Positions 27,553 to 37,027 of a stretch of DNA of 64,000 nt are shown here, piece after piece. A program made the translations under genes and the position numbers. Numbering within the stretch: the stretch's first letter is position 1; the number at the start of each line of letters is the position of its first letter. Location: assembly GCF_028618665.1 (NCBI RefSeq), contig NZ_JAQITF010000004.1, positions 151,405 to 215,404 of the forward strand. The letters run 5' to 3'. The notes beneath the pieces were generated by a model. That model made no database searches, was not told the origin of the DNA, and saw only the letters and a list, made by a program, of their open reading frames with translations. Source of the stretch: Bartonella sp. AU16XJBT (GTDB lineage: Bacteria > Pseudomonadota > Alphaproteobacteria > Rhizobiales > Rhizobiaceae).

Positions 27553-28113
27553 ATGAAGGGGGAAAATTCAACGGGGGGGCAAAGGCTGCGTTCTTTTGTT
27601 CTTGAAGAGACCTTTCTTTCTTATAAAGAGCACAGCATCATTTGCCTTATTTCTATCCTGATTGGGATAGGTCATAGCGCTCTTTTGATGCCCTTAGAAT
27701 TTAAATGGAAATTGACTGTCGACCAAGATAGCACGCTTTTGGCACTCTTTGTGCTGCGTGAAGTCATCATGGTGTGTGTGTTTGCTTTGATGCCTGTTCT
27801 CTTGGTGCTTTATTTCATCTTAATGCATTTGTTGAAAAAAAAGATTCAGCAGTTGGATGAGGTTCTTCGGGAATGGGTCTTAATGGGGGGGCGACAAAAT
27901 AATCCCTCAAAAAACGATAAAGAAAAAATAAACCGTGTTTTTATCGTATTCCTTTGCTTTATCGTTTTGTTTGAAATGTTTTTTACAGCGGGGATTGTCA
28001 TGCTTATTCTGGAATTTTATTATTTTGTCTTCAAGCGCGTGAGAATGTATTGTCGCGTCAAAAAGGAATTGAAACGCGTGAAAGAAGAGCCTAACAGAGC
28101 GCTTGCGCAGTGA
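27553..28113 (+). CDS. A-B fusion membrane protein
   Basis: 186 aa from the ATG at 27553 (GGAAGAGCAA upstream). A part: SFVLEETFLSYKEHSIICLI, first membrane segment, loop, second membrane segment (VFALMPVLLVLYFIL), KKKIQQLDEVLREW. B part (residues ~115-186): VFIVFLCFIVLFEMFF, ILEFYYFVFKRVRMYCRVKKELKRV. The order A then B in one protein is the reverse of the B-A fusions, which strengthens the view that the repeating unit is an alternating A-B chain. Confidence 0.7.
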   Translation: MKGENSTGGQRLRSFVLEETFLSYKEHSIICLISILIGIGHSALLMPLEFKWKLTVDQDSTLLALFVLREVIMVCVFALMPVLLVLYFILMHLLKKKIQQLDEVLREWVLMGGRQNNPSKNDKEKINRVFIVFLCFIVLFEMFFTAGIVMLILEFYYFVFKRVRMYCRVKKELKRVKEEPNRALAQ

Positions 28114-28389
28114 TCGTGAGGGAGAAGATGCAAGGTTTACGCATTCTCGTGACACAAGAAGAGGGGGGAGAAGAATCATCAGGCAAAGAGGGGCAAGAAG
28201 TCTGAGGGGAAAGAAGCCCATTGTCGTTGGTGATGATGATGAGGCTCTTATCATTTGGAAAGTAAGAGCGTTTTTTTAATCTGGGGGATTTACCAGAAAA
28301 CAAGGGAATGGCATATATCGCACTTTTCGTCGTGCTTAAAAGAGTGGGCGTGAGAAAAGAAATATGTTTGTCTAAAAAGGGAAGTGCAA

Positions 28390-28763
28390 ATGAAGGGGAA
28401 AATTTCAAAATTTTATAACGGACTGCACGATTTTTTTGAGCAAGAGTTTTTTTTGAGCAAGAATGTATTGTTCTTTGTTTCCTCTCACTCATCATTGAGC
28501 TGGGGAACAGGATTTTCTTTTTTCCAGCTTTGGAACAAGAAAAATTGACAGGGTGGCAGGATACACCCCTTTTTCACTCTTTCTGCCTACTTTGGGAAGT
28601 GAGTGTCGCGTGTGTTGTTGCCTTGATTCCAATTATGTTGATCGTCTGCATAATATTGTGGCGTTTGTTGAAAAAAAATACTCGAAAATTGAAAGAAATA
28701 CACCGGCAACGGGGGGAAATAACCCGTCACCAAAAGCATCGGTATAAAAAGGGTGATAGGTAA
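28390..28763 (+). pseudogene. Frameshifted A module
   Basis: Starts like 27553 (AGTGCAAATGAAGGGGAAAA) in one frame: MKGKISKFYN..., FFEQEFFLSKNV. It continues in another frame from about 28530: LTGWQD loop, CVVALIPIMLIVCIIL second membrane segment, KKNTRKLKEI end. At least one frameshift separates the halves. Confidence 0.6.
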
Positions 28764-28783
28764 AAATAGATGATATTCTTGTC

Positions 28784-28921
28784 ATGGTATTTGGTCTCGT
28801 GCTTCTGCTCGTGACACTTTGGACTGCGTGTTTTCCCATAACGATTTTGGAACTTTATTATGGTGTCTTTAAGCAGGCGAGAAAATATTACTGTTTAAAA
28901 CAACAACTGAAAAGCGTGTGA
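28784..28921 (+). CDS. Short B-module protein, possibly decaying
   Basis: 45 aa from the ATG at 28784; no good ribosome site. Hydrophobic start, then ILELYYGVFKQARKYYCLKQQLKSV, a recognisable but diverged B signature. It follows the frameshifted A gene, preserving the A-B order, and may be non-functional like its neighbour. Confidence 0.45.
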   Translation: MVFGLVLLLVTLWTACFPITILELYYGVFKQARKYYCLKQQLKSV

Positions 28922-29024
28922 AAGAACAGGAGATAGCGTTTGAGGAATCATGAGCGGGCAAAAAATGGTTGAAGAAATGATGAGAAATTCGAGATTGATG
29001 GTTATTGCTCTCTATCATATTTTG

Positions 29025-29630
29025 CTTCTTAAGATGTTTTGGGGTTCTTTATGGTTTTGTCCTAAAACCTTGCTGAGCAGAGTTGAGGGTGGACTTTTGG
29101 GGCAGAAAAAGCTTGAATTGTTGACTGTCATTGTTTAAAGGCAATACGGTGATTAAAGGCAATGTGGGCTGAGAGGTATGAGGTTCTAAAGCCTAGAGTG
29201 AGAAATTGGGATTTCCTTATCACATTTTTTCTCTTAAGATGTTTTGATGTTCTTTGGGGTTTTGTCCTAAAACCTTGCTGAGCAGAGTTGAGGGTGGACT
29301 TTTGGGGCAGAAAAAGCTTGAATTGTTGACTGTCATTGTTTAAAGGAAATGCGGTGATTAAAGGCAATGTGGGCTGAGAGGTATGAGGTTCTAAAGCCTA
29401 GAGTGAGAAATTGGGATTTCCTTATCACATTTTTTCTCTTAAGATGTTTTGATGTTCTTTGGGGTTTTGTCCTAAAACCTTGCTGAACAGAGTTGAGGGT
29501 GGACTTTTGGGGCAGAAAAAGCTTGAATTGTCGACCGCCCTTGATTAAAGGAAATGCGGTGATTAAAGGCAATGTGGGCTGAGAGGTATGAGGTTCTAAA
29601 GCCTAGAGTGAGAAATTGGGATTTCCTTCA
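29025..29630 (+). repeat. 206-bp tandem repeat, three units
   Basis: TGCTGAGCAG (TGCTGAACAG in the third) recurs at 29071, 29277 and 29481. Each unit carries TTTTGTCCTAAAACCTTGCTGA, GGGGCAGAAAAAGCTTGAA, GAGGTATGAGGTTCTAAAGCC. No gene; the open frames on both strands follow the repeat. Confidence 0.85.
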
Positions 29631-29885
29631 TCGTTTGAGTGGAGAGGGTGGTTAAGGGGCTAAGGCGCCACGAATATTATGATTTCTTTATAATTTTTAT
29701 CATGACACAAGTCATAACGGCTTGTGCACTTTTCTTAATTCCGGATTCCAGTGATATTGGGGTTTTGCATGCATCATCATGCGTAAATTGAAAAAAAAGA
29801 TCCAGAAACGAGAAAAAAACAATCTTTGTGCGAGAGCAAATAAGCTCTCTACCGTATGGGTTTTTTCAAAGAGTGAGAGGGAAAA

Positions 29886-30248
29886 ATGCAGGAGCAAAAT
29901 TGGGTATCAGAGCAAGAAGCGCATTCTTTTTCGTTTCAGCAAGCGTTGCTTTCAGCAAAGGATTATAAAATTATCTTCGCTATTGCGGTTATTATTATCA
30001 TCTGGATAATGATGCTAAAATTACCAGAGGTCTTAAATTGGCAGCTGATAGGGTGGCAACATGTTGTGCATGCCGTTATCCTGAAAACAACAGACTTCAT
30101 AATCGGTTGTGCCCTTTTATTGATTCCGGTGATGTTACGGCTTCGTAAAAAAGTGACGTGTGAATTGCAGGAAAATATTCAAAAACTAGACCAAGCGCTC
30201 TCTGAGCGAGAGCAAATAAGTTCTCTGTCGCACGGGCTTTGTAAATAA
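29886..30248 (+). CDS. Free-standing A-module membrane protein
   Basis: 120 aa; GAGAGGGAAAA before the ATG. SFSFQQALLSAKDYKIIFAI entry, first membrane segment, LIGWQ loop, second segment (FIIGCALLLIPVMLRLR) and ENIQKLDQALSEREQ coiled-coil end. The B-D gene starts 12 nt downstream, so they form an operon matching 19481-21020. A fragment resembling its 3' part occurs just upstream (about 29785-29870: AAATTGAAAAAAAAGATCCAG, GAGAGCAAATAAG.TCTCT). Confidence 0.7.
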   Translation: MQEQNWVSEQEAHSFSFQQALLSAKDYKIIFAIAVIIIIWIMMLKLPEVLNWQLIGWQHVVHAVILKTTDFIIGCALLLIPVMLRLRKKVTCELQENIQKLDQALSEREQISSLSHGLCK

Positions 30249-30260
30249 TGAGGGGAAAAA

Positions 30261-31418
30261 ATGAACATTGATCCTATCGTCGTACGTCTCTTAGATCCCG
30301 CATTCTGGGTGGTTATTGCTGTTTTCATAATTATTATCATGCTTGTTTTGGCTCTTTATATCTCTGTCTTTAAACGGATGAAAATGAATGTCCAAGTGAA
30401 AGGCGTGTTGGAAGAAGTGCTTAAAGAAAATGATCTCGCGCTTCAGCAGTTTTGGAAAGATGAAGGCGTGCTGCAGGAGAGGCGTTTGAAACTAAAGGAA
30501 AAGGAAAAAGAACCCTTTGTCGATTATGATGATCATGAAATTCTCACGATAGAAAGTGCAACAGTGCTTTTAAAAAGCTTGGGGTGGTCCGTGGACATTG
30601 AGGGAAAAGGAGATTATTTGGCAACGCTCTTTTTACCTGATCGTGAAGTGCAGTTTCTCTATAACGAAGAACAAGTGGAAGACTTTTCACCCTTTGATCG
30701 CGGGCTTCTCATTATGAGTGGTATTTTTGCGGCCGCTTGTCAGACCATTAATCCTCATAATTCGGGGGTTTTGCCAACGATGTTTATCAATTTTGTGCCC
30801 AATGGATTGGAAATTTTTGAAGAAAAAGTAAGCGTTGCACGTTTTAAAAAAGCCCTTGATAAAACTTTAAAATGGACAATGGAAGATGATTGTTTGCATG
30901 AAATGCTTTGCTCTCAATATCGTATTCCACCTTGGGAAAAAGACTCTTTAACATGGTCAACGGCTGAAGCAGAGTTGGCTCCTTATGCTTTGCTGCATCT
31001 TGGTGCTCTTGCCTTGCTGGGGGATGTGGAGACTTTAGGTTCTTATGACGAACGTTTTGCGGCAGGCGAGACACTTGGCTTTGATGAAACCATTGAAAAA
31101 GTTCATCTGGAACGCGCGATGGTAATGGCGCAAGAGGTGAAAAAGGCTGGAAAATTCAGTTACGGTCTGCTGGAACAGGTTGCTCTGATGTTCTCTATAG
31201 ACGTGGAGGGCTATCAGATTTTTAGAGTGAGAGACCCTAATTTGTGCAATAAAAAACGCACTTTGCATAAAAATTTAGTCGAGGAGAAAAAACAAGAATT
31301 AAGGGAACAAGGATACACTGTGAGTGATAAACCATGTGTCTTTGAAAAAGGGGGCGTAAAATATTCCCCGGATATTACTTATATCAAAGATGGTGAACCT
31401 GCATTTATGGATATATAA
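30261..31418 (+). CDS. B module fused to large D domain, second copy
   Basis: 385 aa. B part: hydrophobic residues ~14-35, LALYISVFKRMKMNVQVKGVLE, then a Gln/Glu/Lys coiled-coil linker longer than in the first copy. D domain from ~residue 95: DHEILTIESATVLLKSLGW, IEGKGDYLATLFLPDREVQF, GLEIFEEKVS, LLGDVETLGSYDE, LVEEKKQELREQGYTV. The end reads SPDITYIKDG...FMDI then stop. Here Asp371 of the PD motif is present, but a TA insertion in an ATATATA run shifts the frame just before the D-I-K; without it the end would be MDIKID, like the other copy. So this copy lost its last residues very recently. Confidence 0.7.
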   Translation: MNIDPIVVRLLDPAFWVVIAVFIIIIMLVLALYISVFKRMKMNVQVKGVLEEVLKENDLALQQFWKDEGVLQERRLKLKEKEKEPFVDYDDHEILTIESATVLLKSLGWSVDIEGKGDYLATLFLPDREVQFLYNEEQVEDFSPFDRGLLIMSGIFAAACQTINPHNSGVLPTMFINFVPNGLEIFEEKVSVARFKKALDKTLKWTMEDDCLHEMLCSQYRIPPWEKDSLTWSTAEAELAPYALLHLGALALLGDVETLGSYDERFAAGETLGFDETIEKVHLERAMVMAQEVKKAGKFSYGLLEQVALMFSIDVEGYQIFRVRDPNLCNKKRTLHKNLVEEKKQELREQGYTVSDKPCVFEKGGVKYSPDITYIKDGEPAFMDI

Positions 31419-31608
31419 AAATTGATTAGTTTATGCACTTGTTGAAGTCCCCCCTGATTTGAAGAAAAGCATTCTTGTTGAAAGGGGGAAGCGCCACCAT
31501 TGAGATGCTTTGATACCAAAGCAAAATAAAAGGGCTCGAAAGAATCAAGAAGTACAGCATGTTTTAAAAAAATAATCTGAAAATAATTTGATTCTTAAAA
31601 ATAGGGGC

Positions 31609-31647
31609 GGACAAATGATGGAAAATTTGTCCTTTTCTTGTTTTTTT
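31609..31647 (+). terminator. Intrinsic terminator after the B-D gene
   Basis: 8-bp stem (GGACAAAT / ATTTGTCC) with an 8-nt loop, followed by TTTTCTTGTTTTTTT. It is 190 nt after the D gene and on the same strand. Confidence 0.65.
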
Positions 31648-32305
31648 GAAGTCTATTTCTTTTTTTTTAGAAGACGCGCTTTATGCTTTCATTATGTGAA
31701 AAAAAGCACGCTAGAGATAAGAAAATATTCTGCTGAATAAAGTAGAATACATCATGATTGACTGCGTAAAATGCTATGGTTTTAAGTAGGGTGATCTTTT
31801 ACACATTCTGTTGTTTTTTGTAAAAGTGTATGATGAATATTTGAGGGCAAGATTTTCCCATAGAGCTTATGAAAACACTGTTGTTTCCGGCGTGGGGGGT
31901 GAAGTATGCAAGAGGCGAAAACGATTCAAGAAAAACTGGATTTTCTACCAATTGATATAGCCAATTGATATAGATTGAGAAATTTCGTTCTTTATAGGGG
32001 AGAGAGCGTGATAAAAACGTTCTTTGACGGCGTGGCGATACTCCTTTCAGGTGTGGATATTGGTATGAAAACTTGTGGTGTTTTCGTGTAAGTGCCTTGT
32101 TCATCGAGGCTTGGACATGAATCCTATGGTGTGGAGGGTACCAAGGCTATTTTCTTGAAAACAGAGAATTTACTGGAAGAACTGAGATTGTGGCCATCAT
32201 TAATGAAAGAGGTGTGAGGGGAGAGCCTGGGATCTAAAGTTTTTGTCTTTTGAAATGTGGGAAAGTAAAAAATGTTGTCTTTTAGGAGAGTAACATTGGA
32301 TCAAT
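31648..32305. other. Gap without a gene
   Basis: AT-rich, with short fragments resembling other spacers. I see no coding or structural signal. Confidence 0.5.
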
Positions 32306-32340
32306 AAAAACAAAGGCCCCGTTTTAAAAGGGCCTTTTTA
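32306..32340 (-). terminator. Terminator downstream of the small membrane-protein gene, copy 1
   Basis: AAAGGCCC (32312-32319) pairs with GGGCCTTT (32330-32337); on the minus strand the stem is followed by GTTTTTA. The stretch to the gene also holds a GTATAC-AAAAT-GTATAC dyad. The same hairpin recurs after the second copy. Confidence 0.7.
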
Positions 32341-32398
32341 TTTAATTTTGCTCTGTATACAAAATGTATACAATTTTACTCTAAGAACTTTTAGTGTC

Positions 32399-32722
32399 TT
32401 ATGCTTTAGTAAAAATCAGCTGTATGAAATATATAATAAGGGAGCCTAAAAAGCTAGCGAAGGCATTTAATAAATTTATTCCTTTTCCATATATATTATC
32501 TATTAATGCTTGTTCTGATGCAGTTCTATTATTTATTTTCAGTATATTCAATGTATCCGATGGGCTCCCTACGGGTTTAAAAAACTGTAAATGCGTTTTC
32601 TCACCAGTATAAGGAGCAACAATAGGAGAGGGCTGTTTATTGACTATACGATCAGACTTTTGAATCGCAAGAGCTAAACCACTTGTAATCGCCCCCGCTA
32701 TAAAAAAATATCTGATATTCAT
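32399..32722 (-). CDS. Small bitopic/exported protein, tandem paralog 1
   Basis: 107 aa; AGGAGAAAAAAACT precedes the ATG. N-terminal hydrophobic stretch (YFFIAGAITSGLALAI) that could be a signal anchor, a central polar part rich in Pro (KQPSPIVAPYTGEKTHLQFF, PVGSPSDTLNIL), then a C-terminal membrane segment (FLGSLIIYFIQLIF). Its first ~65 residues are almost identical to those of 32855-33166; the C-terminal thirds differ. No known family recognised. The high conservation of the presumed external central part is notable. Confidence 0.6.
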   Translation of the reverse strand: MNIRYFFIAGAITSGLALAIQKSDRIVNKQPSPIVAPYTGEKTHLQFFKPVGSPSDTLNILKINNRTASEQALIDNIYGKGINLLNAFASFLGSLIIYFIQLIFTKA

Positions 32723-32767
32723 AGTTTTTTTCTCCTATATTTACTTCTATAAATAAATATCGATAAA

Positions 32768-32800
32768 CAAAGGTCCTCTTTTAAAAGGGCCTTTTTGTTT
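32768..32800 (-). terminator. Terminator downstream of paralog 2
   Basis: AAAGGTCC / GGGCCTTT stem with one G-T pair, then TTTGTTTA on the minus strand; a copy of the 32312 hairpin. Confidence 0.65.
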
Positions 32801-32854
32801 AATTTTCAATGTATACAAAATGTATATAATTTTATTTTAAGCGCTGTTTGTATT

Positions 32855-33166
32855 TTATATTTTAACAGCAATTATTTTTATAAAATATACAATAATCAAT
32901 CCTAAAAAACTAACTATTGCATTCAATAAACTTTTTGCTTTTTCATATATATTGTTTATTGATTCTTGTCTGTTATTTATTCTCAGTATATTCAATGTAT
33001 CCGAAGGGCTCCCTACGGGGTTTAAAAACTGTAAATGCGTTTTCTCACCAGTATAAGGAGCAACAATAGGAGAGGGCTGTTTATTGACTATACGATCAGA
33101 CTTTTGAATCGCAAGAGCTAAACCATTTGTGATTGCCCCTGCTACGAAAAAATATCTGATATTCAT
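32855..33166 (-). CDS. Small bitopic/exported protein, tandem paralog 2
   Basis: 103 aa; AGGAGAAAACT before the ATG. Same N-terminal anchor and central segment as the 32399 gene (YFFVAGAITNGLALAIQKSD, VAPYTGEKTHLQFL), then a shortened Asn-rich linker and a C-terminal membrane helix (FLGLIIVYFIKIIAV). Leader and terminator are duplicated with it, so the unit is about 445 bp and each gene is its own transcript. Confidence 0.6.
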   Translation of the reverse strand: MNIRYFFVAGAITNGLALAIQKSDRIVNKQPSPIVAPYTGEKTHLQFLNPVGSPSDTLNILRINNRQESINNIYEKAKSLLNAIVSFLGLIIVYFIKIIAVKI

Positions 33167-33524
33167 AGTTTTCTCCTATATTTATTTCTATAAATAAATA
33201 TCGATACGGATCATATATAGATTCACTTTAAATGACTATAGTAAAAATACAACAGTCATAAAAAAGAATAAACTTTGTCTATATTTTGACAAAATTTACT
33301 CTTAATTGCCTAAATCAATTCTTTCTGATTCCATTTTTGGATATTTTAAAAAAGCTTGAAAGCTCTGTCCGGAAGTGGAATCCCGTAAGATGGGTGACAA
33401 AAGAACTGCTAACAAAATTCTTTTTGTGCCATTGACTAAAGATTTATAAAAATGAGGGTTCATTAAAATGAGATGTGGTGAAAGTTGTGTCAACCCCGTG
33501 AAGGGAAGGGTGCGCTCTTTTTAT
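33167..33524. other. Gap without a gene
   Basis: AT-rich; carries the promoter-side DNA of the small exported-protein gene at its left end. Nothing else recognised. Confidence 0.45.
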
Positions 33525-34490
33525 GCTTAAATACACCCTCTATGAGATTGGGTACGTGCCATGAGGGTTAGGCATGTATCCCTTGAGGGGAAGGGTGCAC
33601 TCTTTATGAGGGCTAGAGTGCACCCTCTATGAGATTGGATACGTGCCATGAGGGTTAGGCATGTATCCCTTGAGGGGAAGGGTGCACTCTTTATGAGGGC
33701 TAGAGTGCACCCTCTAGAGATTGGATACGTGCCATGAGGGTTAGGCACGTATCCCTTGAGGGGAAGGGTGCACTCTTTATGAGGGCTAGAGTGCACCCTC
33801 TATGAGATTGGATACGTGCCATGAGGGTTAGGCACGTATCCCTTGAGGGGAAGGGTGCACTCTTTATGAGGGCTAGAGTGCACCCTCTAGAGATTGGGTA
33901 CGTGCCATGAGGGTTAGGCATGTATCCCTTGAGGGGAAGGGTGCACTCTTTTGAAGGCAGAGTGCACCCTCTATGAGATTGGATACGTGCCATGAGAGGG
34001 TTAGGCATGTATCCCTTGAGGGGAAGGGTGCACTCTTTATGAGGGCTAGAGTGCACCCTCTAGAGATTGGATACGTGCCATGAGAGGGTTAGGCATGTAT
34101 CCCTTGAGGGGAAGGGTGCACTCTTTTGAAGGCAGAGTGCACCCTCTAGAGATTGGATACGTGCCATGAGAGGGTTAGGCATGTATCCCTTGAGGGGAAG
34201 GGTGCACTCTTTTGAAGGCAGAGTGCACCCTCTAGAGATTGGATACGTGCCATGAGGGTTAGGCATGTATCCCTTGAGAGGAAGGGTGCACTCTTTTGAA
34301 GGCAGAGTGCACCCTCTATGAGATTGGATACGTGCCATGAGGGTTAGGCATGTATCCCTTGAGGGGAAGGGTGCACTCTTTTGAAGGCAGAGTGCACCCT
34401 CTATGAGATTGGATACGTGCCATGAGGGTTAGGCATGTATCCCTTGAGAGGAAGGGTGCACTCTTTGAAGGCAGAGCGCATCCATAGGGA
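33525..34490. repeat. Eleven-unit tandem array of ~87-bp units with two hairpins each
   Basis: The landmark GTGCCATGAG recurs about every 85-89 bp from 33556 to 34421. Each unit contains two inverted repeats: GATACGTGCC / GGCACGTATC (often GGCATGTATC, a G-U tolerant change) and GGGTGCACTCT / AGAGTGCACCC. Loops vary (TTATGAGGGCT or TTTGAAGGC), while arms are conserved. The open frames on the minus strand are repeats, not genes. Confidence 0.9.
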
Positions 34491-36448
34491 AAGGCATATC
34501 TCATAAAAATAGAGAAAGCCCAGGAGATTCATTTTCTATTTTATCTCCACCGGTTTTTGTATTTACTATAGATATTTACTGTGTCTCCTAATATTTGAGA
34601 GGGTTATAGAGTGAGACTCACTGATCATGTCTTTATAATGAATACTGAGATCTCTATGAGAATTAAGATATTTTTGTGCTTTTTTTTTGTTTTTTTTTTG
34701 ATTTTCTTAAGTCATGCAAGATTCATGAGGCATTTTCCTATAGTTTGGTTTTTGCTTGTACCAATAGCAGTGGTTTAATATTTCAATTATTTCAACGGCT
34801 TTATGAATACCGCCCTTAAAGAATGCTGCTTTATCATAATCAACTTTTGTATTTTGGGAGGCGGATCTCGATAAGGGGAGAAGGCTGGTACAGCTATTTT
34901 GGGTTTATCTCAGCAGAAAGAAAACACTTGTGGGAAGAATATGAGGTGCTATGCGCTTTTCTCACATTTTGCGACTCACGCTTTTGTTTCTCTAAAGGAG
35001 GAGAGTTCTCATGGAGGAATGCTTCTCATGCAAAACAGAACGCTCCAAACGGAATATGGGGGCTATCTTTTAATATTTCTCAATACGCGTCATATCCATT
35101 TCGCGGCTTTATCGGTGAAGGGGGATAAATCCCAAATGATATCAAACTTATTGCGCTCCCCATCTTTACGCTTCATATATAAAAGAGAAAGGCGGCATTC
35201 ATCATACATTTTGCCAGTGCTCAATGATATGAGAGGCTGTGGGGGGAGATGATCGTTCGTGATGACGGTTCTTGGAGCGTGATAGTGTTGATTAAGAGGC
35301 ATTATGATTCTTTATCATTTTGTTTGAAGTGTTTTATTTTACATGAGCTCTCCTGGGGTTCTGCTGTTTGTAACGGGTAAGGGGAGGGGTTGATAAACTC
35401 AATATAAAACAGCGTCGAAGGAAGAGAAGCTTAAGAGCGTTGGCTCTCTTAATTCTAATTCTAAGATTTTTAAGATGAGCAATAAAAAACGAATCCATCA
35501 CCCAATTGCCATGATACAAGCCTTTCAATAAAGAAAAAATATCAGCGATTCTAATATCAGTGATTCTGTTGTGTCGTAAAACAGCGTATGCTGTAAAATC
35601 CCTCGTCCTTTGTGGGGGGGTATAAAGCAGCCTGATAGGTTGAAGTGTTTTTTTTGAAGGTGTGGTGAATATTTTTAAGCGCGATAAGCGCGCTTTAAGT
35701 TTTAGGTAAATTCTATGCATGGGAAAACCAAAAGTGAATGAGAAGCCAAGAGGGATAAGAACCCAGGCTGTTTGCAGGCCCGATTGAGACTCCTCGTCCT
35801 TTGAAGGGAGGAATGTTCAGTCAATTTGACAAAAGAATGACCTATTTTGCAGGGAGATCTTATGGAAGAATATCACAAAGTTAAGAAGGTTTAAGACAAT
35901 ACAGTCATAAAAAAAAGCCCTCCGCTACAAACAGAAGGCAATAACAGGAAGCTTTTCAACATTGGGTAATAAGAAATATCAAAAAAAGTAAATCTAAAAA
36001 AAATGCATTAAATACAAAAATTCACCTTTAAACAAGACTACTTCTTATAAGTAGCAGAGAATTGAAAATAGAGCAATATAAAGAATACTTTTTACAAAAA
36101 AAATTCTCTTTATGCCTTAAAAAGTCATGAATAGTTCTTTTCCATTGAATGTTTATTCTGAAATTCACTGTCAATTAAGTCTTTAAAGATGTTATGAGGC
36201 ATGCAACCATACTTATGCTTCAATAAAAAAACGAACAAGCCCTTCATAGTTATGGACCAGCGTGGGGGGAGAGGCTTTGTTTTTTTAAAGGGTATGCCTC
36301 TTGATTGCCGGGGTTTTGTGAGGTTCGTGTGTCTGAGGTGTGGTGGAGATGGAGGGGGATACCATTTGGTGTGTTGCGCGGCGTGTGTGGGGAAATTTTC
36401 CCTTGAGAGTGGGGCAACGTCGGCTGCTGCCCTGAATGGCGAGAGGGA
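34491..36448. other. Mostly non-coding gap
   Basis: About 2 kb with one weak small frame (35090-35302, listed). Around 34960-35060 and 35380-35720 there are fragments with TCACGCTTTTGTTTCT and AAAACAGAACG.CTC also found near 15060-15120, probably prophage remnants. An A-rich stretch near 35910-36180 shows no gene. Confidence 0.5.
35090..35302 (-). CDS. Small hypothetical protein
   Basis: 70 aa, balanced composition (QHYHAPRTVITNDHLPPQP, KRKDGERNKFDIIWDLSPF). It looks more protein-like than other short frames in this gap, but has only a weak ribosome site and no neighbours. Could be a remnant of a larger phage gene. No function recognised. Confidence 0.3.
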   Translation of the reverse strand: MPLNQHYHAPRTVITNDHLPPQPLISLSTGKMYDECRLSLLYMKRKDGERNKFDIIWDLSPFTDKAAKWI

Positions 36449-37027
36449 TTATTCAGAATGTTTATGGTTTGCATATCCCCAATGAAAGGCAAGTAAGTCT
36501 AAACAATCTCGTAAATGATCGGCAAGGGAGTTTTGTTTGCGTTTTGAAGGACTTAATTCTTTGATCGCTTGGCCATAACCGATAACCCGCTCAAGCAGTG
36601 AATAGCCAAGAATACCAAGTTGTACTTTGATTGTTTTTAAATGATTGGAGGCTTCTATTTGCCGTTCAATGGGGTGGGTATAGCTTTGGCTACAGGAAAC
36701 TTTTTCACGGGTGGTGTCAAGGCTCATGTGGAGGTTTGCCTGACTGTGTCGCCAGTAAAAATAAAAACGTTCTGCGGCTTTATATTGGGCCTTACTCAGA
36801 TGTCCCTTCGCATATAAAAGCGCAATGGGATTTCTTTGTGCATTGACAAGGGCTTTGATGGTGCGCGGGTTGCTGGAACTTTCTGGATGCGTGGGCTGAA
36901 AATAAGGGTTGCTGGTTTCAAGGGGGATTTCTTGCGTCTTTAAATGACCCTTATGCTTTTCTTTCTCTTGGGGGGCGTTCTCGTAAGGCTTAAGAAGGGG
37001 TGTATTTTTTTTCTCTTGATGGTTCAT
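36449..37027 (-). CDS. Phage-associated protein of unknown function
   Basis: 192 aa; GGAGATGAT before the ATG at 37027. Polar, low-complexity N-terminus (residues 1-50), then RNPIALLYAKGHLSKAQYKAAERFYFYW and a helical C-terminus (SLLERVIGYGQAIKELSPSKR, LRDCLDLLAFHWGY). The middle resembles the ISKEQYETAQQYLQIRNDY part of 13318-13887. Same strand as the helicase and DUF1376 genes, suggesting membership of the same phage early region. Function unknown. Confidence 0.55.
   Translation of the reverse strand: MNHQEKKNTPLLKPYENAPQEKEKHKGHLKTQEIPLETSNPYFQPTHPESSSNPRTIKALVNAQRNPIALLYAKGHLSKAQYKAAERFYFYWRHSQANLHMSLDTTREKVSCSQSYTHPIERQIEASNHLKTIKVQLGILGYSLLERVIGYGQAIKELSPSKRKQNSLADHLRDCLDLLAFHWGYANHKHSE

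Noticed and set aside
28950..29138. 62-codon frame that starts well after the B module
   Set aside because: Most of it is the first unit of the 206-bp tandem repeat; other units do not keep the frame.
33525..34490. Possible CRISPR array
   Set aside because: Units repeat in full, including what would be spacers; unit length is ~87 bp; no cas genes nearby.
33527..34504. Minus-strand frames with repeated KECTLPLKGYMPNP-type peptides
   Set aside because: Frames break at each change in unit length, lack ribosome sites, and the conserved feature is inverted-repeat symmetry rather than codons.
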